From positions 3,868,501 through 3,932,500 of the forward strand of contig NC_059553.1 of the NCBI RefSeq assembly GCF_905220415.1: 64,000 nucleotides of DNA. The letters are read 5' to 3'. The stretch is from Colias croceus. Lineage: Eukaryota > Arthropoda > Insecta > Lepidoptera > Pieridae. Position 1 is the first letter of the stretch; each line of letters starts with the position of its first letter. Both the position numbers and the translations under genes were made by a program. A model generated the notes under the pieces. That model searched no databases. It was not told the DNA's origin and saw only the letters and a list, made by a program, of their open reading frames with translations. Shown in pieces: positions 29,201 to 35,200 of this stretch.

Positions 29201-32200
29201 ATTCCTTTTATTTATTACTGCTGGGTACCAGTAGCAGGTAGGTTGTACTTCTTTCAAGGGGGTAAAAAATGTCGACTCATGTTAAATTGTAGGGCATTAT
29301 TGATCAATCCTTATTCGTCTGCATTTGAAAACTTCATTATTGAAAAGTTTAAGATTTAACGGTTTTAATAATGACAGCATATGTGGATATAAATGCGAAT
29401 GAGGAAATTTCTTGCTGCAATTGTAAAGATTTCGTAACAAAAGCTTATGAGTTCAACATTCATAGCGTTCCCTCTTAACTCGGCAGACTAATTTCATATT
29501 GTGAAAAGAAGAGTTTGATATCAAAGTTTGGGGAAAACTCGCATATTATGTTTGCAGCGTGATCATTTTGACTGATCCGAATGTAATTCAACCTTGCCCA
29601 CTGACCCATTTAATGTTGACAGTGTCTTGACGTCAGCGGCGGACTTGAGCGAAAAATTTCGTGCGTTGTGTACTCGTTAAGAAAATTTACGTCTACGTTT
29701 CTAACATTGATTTTATAGAGTTCCAGTTATTTTCACTATTTTGGTAGTTAGTTTGTAATTCAAACAATGCAATGTTTTTATTATTGGACACATTTTGGAC
29801 GAATTCTCCTTAAATATCTTGAAATTCTCTCGTCTCTATAACAGCAGCTCCCCCAGATCTTTAGCTGAAACAACAAACACAAGGCCAGAACGGTTACAAT
29901 ACTTAAGTAACGCGTTTAAACACATTTCCAACTTCACAGCACTACAGTGGAGGCTTAATAAGAAAGCGTCCTCGGCCTGGCACCGGGCCAAACGTTCTCC
30001 TGACATTGAACCCCCGACGCCACTCGAGCCTCGCCACGTTTCTCTTATTGTACTGTTTAAGATATAGCTCCCCTGTTATATAATACTTGGAATACAGATA
30101 CGATACAAATAGACACATAGCATGTTGATCAAAATAAGATATGCCGCTGTGTCATATGTGGCTAAAACTAATTTGGACCAACATTAGTGAATGTTGCTAT
30201 CAATAACATAAAGCAGAAATTGGAGCCCCTTTAGGTTAGGTTAGGCTTAAAGCCACCCCCCATCAGTTCCAAGCCTTGTCGTGGCCGGGGGGGCTCAGTA
30301 GCTTGGAGTGCCCTCGTGTACTCTGAGTGAAGCTAATTGGACGCGGAGGGGCTGAAAGGCCGGTCTGTCGTCTGACGACACGATTGGTTCGACGGCCAGG
30401 GATCCATATATCTGGCTGGCTGGCTTGAAGGCCGGCTGGCCGGGCTGGCTGGAACCGGCTGGTCACACCGGCTGCCTCGCTGGCTGGCTAGGGGGCCGGC
30501 TGGCAGGCTGGCTGAAACCGGCTGCTACACCGGTTGGCTGGCTGGCTGCTTTGGACGGCGGCTGGCTGGCATGCTGTCACCGGCTGGTTGTCCGGCTGGC
30601 TGGCTGGCTGGCTGGATGGCTGGCTAGCTGGCTAGGATCCTCCGGGGGGCCAGGATTGGTTCAGGTGCCGTTGTGGTACGGCGAGGGATGGCGGCTAGTG
30701 GTCGCGGCCTGGTAATTTGGCTGGGCAAAACGGGGTTGGAAGGTCGATCGGGGCTCGTTTGGGTCTCGTTCCGACCGACTGGCAGGGGGCTGCGCTTTGC
30801 GGCGATGGATGGCGGCCAGAGGCCGCGCGCGTTGTTTTTTGTTGGTAGTCTAACTACCAACAAAACAGGGGGCGGGATCCCGACGCGTCACTTTTGTGAC
30901 ACGCGGTGACTCCTGTAGGTGGGTGTAGGGCGGCGGCTGTCCTGAGACAGCCGTCTGCCAACTCGTAATCCGGTCCGTGGGGCCGGACCGAGGGCCGCCA
31001 CCTCTGGTGTGAGGTGGGGGCTGCGAGGGAAACCTCTATAAAAGTGCGCCGGAGGGTCGTTTGACGCGTGACTCACGTTTCGAAGGGCCTTTCGGCGCGC
31101 GTCCTTCGGCCGGTCAGTGCTGGGGTCGAGGGCTTGGGGAACGCCGATGATGGAACGGGGAACAATCCATCATCGGCGAGTGGGTGGCTTGAGCTCGTGT
31201 ACGGCTTGCGCCACCCCGGGTGGGCATTTGGTGGAGGGCCTGGAAACGGGCAAGTGGCGGAGAGCCTGGAAACGGGCAACTGCTGGGCGGGACATGCGGA
31301 AGATTGCGAATGTGTACCAGCATCCCATATTTAGATATTTTTTTTATTATAACCCTACATATTTACATATGTACCTAAATATGTAAAGGGTTATAGAGAC
31401 AATTTTACTTCTACAATAATAAGCAAGCAAGGTTTGAAATTTTAACAAGGTGGAAGAGTCACATAGGTAATTATCTTGCTCTGGAAATAATTTAAAACAG
31501 CCAATTATTCTACGTTTTTGAAGCAACAAGCCCTGTTGCGCTTCCTGAACAAGTTGGCGTGATATCAATGTAGGTTTCATTATGAAGGTACCCACAGCAG
31601 ATTTCGTGGCAAACTGCCAACTTATCGATATCTTTAGTGGCCTATGGTACCGATATTTTATAGACAACTTGGTGCAATATTCGGCTTATTAATTGCATGC
31701 CAGTTGTATCCGTTCTACCAAATAATAAAGGAAATAAATGCTACGTAAAAGGCATACAGTGGCACGTTAATATACATTCTTCTTTACATACATTATAGGT
31801 ACTTTATGAGTTATAATTATAGTTTTTACATCGTAGTTATTTTCATTTTTCAGTTCATTATATGAATTCAGAAACTTTTAATCAAAGTTAGCAGTGCCTT
31901 TCAATGCAGACATGTGCAGTGTTTATTTTCCACATTCTTTAGAATTAAAAGAATGGCAAATATAAAAATCATACGGTTGCGTTTAAATGGGCATTCATAT
32001 TAATAAAAAAGCTCGCGTGCCGGTGGCGTGGTTTTTCATTCGGGTCGCCGTTAGCCGTGCCGTGTCTACAGTCTGGCCTTACACGATTTAATATTCAAAT
32101 ATGAACTAGGCTGAGGAAAGTAAACCGCCGACTATCTGCAGTGTAATCTAAAACCTTTGCATTCACAATTTTGTGGAGATCTTTATTGTAGATTGCGGTT

Positions 32201-35200
32201 GTGTGTACGTAAAGTCAAGGTGCGATATTATCAAGTTCGCAAAGTAAATAGGAAACGTGTTCCCTTTTTTTTGCATGATATTTAAATACAGTTTTCCTCA
32301 TTAATGGGTTTATTATAGAAAATGTAAACTACGTCAAACTTATCCGTGGGTGGCGGGTGCTAGTTAGATTATATTATTTACTGGAATGTGGGAAAATAAA
32401 TATGTTCATACGAAACATTATCAAACAAACGTTCCTCTTCCTTTTTTAGTACCTATATTATGATTTGCTTTCTCAAACCGTGTATAATAAGTCTAAGTAT
32501 AATAAAAACCATTTGAGAAAGCAAAACCGTACATCCATGCGCCTTGTTCTATAAAATTATGATGTTTCATCGCGAGTTTTTCCTTGAAACGAATTAAATG
32601 ACTTTAAGCGAGATGATGCCATTGTGAGTCATTAATTCAGTTCCGTGACCCGGTGATATTGGGATAGTGCGATTCGCAGTGACGAATTGACCAATGGGAG
32701 ACGGTGATCATGGAGTGAGTATTCACGTCTACCTAACTCGCCAATATGTATATACCTATTGTATAATGTGAACCAAATAAGAATAGGAACGTCAATGACT
32801 TTTGTGTGTCAAGAGTCATCTGAAAAAATACGATTTGCTAAAAAAACCTTTTTGTATTTCATTAATAGCTTATTTTATTTTGATGATTTTTACATCAAAT
32901 TTAAATACAAACGTTTTAGCTGAACTCGGAAAATTCATAAAAATTCACATCATGACGTCAAAATATGGCGCTGAAACGAGTAATCTTAGTTTGATTGCAT
33001 AGTATGCAGTGCCAACACCAGTCACTGTAGGTACTGACTACTGAGCAATGGGTGCTATTGATCGAGTTGTACACTCGTAATTATTTGAATTACACTGTGT
33101 ATAGGATTGTGGTTAAATTGTCTACGTCAACGTGAAACGGTGAATCACCACTTGCAATTAGCTTTTTATTTGTGCGTTCAAAACATACTATAAACACGGT
33201 TTTTATGTTGTTTGTACCTACTCTTGTTCTTGATTTTCGTGTAGGAAAATTGCAATTTAGTACAAAATTTTCTTTCTACTTTCTTTAATAAGAAGCAAAT
33301 GAAGGTTAAGTCTAAAGATTTATCACCACATACATATATACAGGTTGACTCAATTTATTTTCAAACGAAGATAAATAATAGCACGATTTGCAGACGGCAA
33401 AAAACCGAGAACACGGGCATAAATCACCAGCTAGCTAAGATTAAGAATGTCAATGAAAGAAGCATCAAGCCTTGAATGAGCAAGCTGATTAAATATGTCT
33501 ATGAATCGTTTGTGTCCAATTAAGGGTGAAACTAAAACGAGAAACCCGACCGAGGAATGTGACACGAGCCTCGTACATGCACTCGGTTATTATATATCGT
33601 GACTAAAGCAATCGACTTGATTATGCTAAATGCTAATAGCGGCCGATGCTTTGATGCTTTCGAGGGTCTGATATTGATTGTTCTGCGTATGAATCTATGT
33701 AGGTATGTAGCTGTGTAGAACGGGTCAGTTAGTTGAAATTTGTTAAGGATTTTCGTATGGAAGTTAGATTCTTGGGTATGGTTTTATATGGTGATCTGAC
33801 CGATGCATGGGTGTTTCGGTAGAAGGTATAAAGGCAAATATGAAAGCAGTTTGATTTTTAATTTGAACAGTAGTCGCGTTATGTTTGATTCCCTATCATT
33901 TGCAATTATTTCGGACAAAGGAATCGAACGATGACTTCGCATATTAATTGTCGCATAGGCAATTTTGTCTTCATATTTGGCCACAAGAGGCGATTCAAAT
34001 TCTTATTTGTTCACGGCGTCGTACCGTTTCCGCTGTGCACAATATACGAATGATGCAAAACACAGTAAATGAGACATTGGTTGTGTTGTAAATTCGATAG
34101 TTTGTATCCTTTATAGTTAACATTGTCATGTATCCTGCATCCGTTTTTCAAACTGCTGTAGATGTTGATCTCAATGTTCTTGAAGATGGTAATAGTTAGG
34201 TCAATAATCATTTATTTGCACGTTTATTAAAACTTACATACGTTCTCAGACACAAAATATAGGTAATATTTAAAGCTATCTATTGTCTATAATAGTAACC
34301 AAGCAGACGAACAAGTATCAGTTAGTATTCTATAAACAGGGGCCAATTGTGTGTATGCAGAATATTGATTGACATCTCTACTGCGGCGCTATCTACACTC
34401 CAGTACTTGATTGAATGCGAGTGTAGGTTGAGACTTGAGAGCGATTCCAAGAAATAATTCCTTATCAATGTATCGTGTTTGCTCGGCAAAGACTTGCGCA
34501 TTCTTGAGCAAAATTTTAACTAGTCTTCTCACGTAGATGAAGAAGAATCTTGACTTATGTAACTTGAGTATATGTTACAAGGTGATGTTGATGGTGTACT
34601 TTTACTGATTTACACAATTTAACGTTTGTATTGGTGCCATGTATCGAAAGTGACAATTGACTATATGGACCTCTAATGAAATAGAACAAATTACACATAG
34701 CAATAGTTTAGAATAATGCATTTAAAGTGTTTTAATAATGACTGTATCCTCAAATTTTAAACGTAAACGTATAAATGAATAATTCTTTATATTTATTCAA
34801 GATATAGTTTATAACATACAGACATACTATAATATGGTTTTTATTTGTCCTCAGTTTCTTGGACGATCTGGACCGGTTAGGCGCCAGAGACTACCAACCC
34901 ACCGAGCAAGACATCCTTAGGACCAGAGTCAAAACCACCGGTATCGTCGAAGTGCATTTCTCCTTCAAAAACCTCAATTTTAAGTAAGTTTCCTATAATA
35001 GAAGTAGATAATTAAAATTAATGCTCAAATTTTGAACAAGAATATTTTAGTGTTTAAAATTATAATAATTCTAAATACTCTATTGTCTATAGGTACTTAA
35101 AATGCTTAAAAGGAAATAATTAATGTACAAAAAAAAAGTATGATTAATTATATGATGGTGGTACAGATTGTGCATAACTAAATAGAACGAGACTACAATT

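Larger units (their letters stand above)
19515..34854 (+). other. Galphao: G alpha-o intron 4 (15.3 kb), host of a nested P450 gene
   Basis: Holds the minus-strand P450 (25776-20160), repeats at 21231, 21777, 24985 and 28416, a 33-bp-arm inverted repeat at 29050-29200, and a GC-rich insert at 30229-31330. From 31.4 to 34.85 kb it is AT-rich with nothing recognisable. Confidence 0.8.

Noticed and set aside
30425..30715. 96-codon frame rich in Trp, Leu, Ala and Gly
   Set aside because: It is the translation of a GGCT simple repeat; several frames on both strands are open for the same compositional reason.
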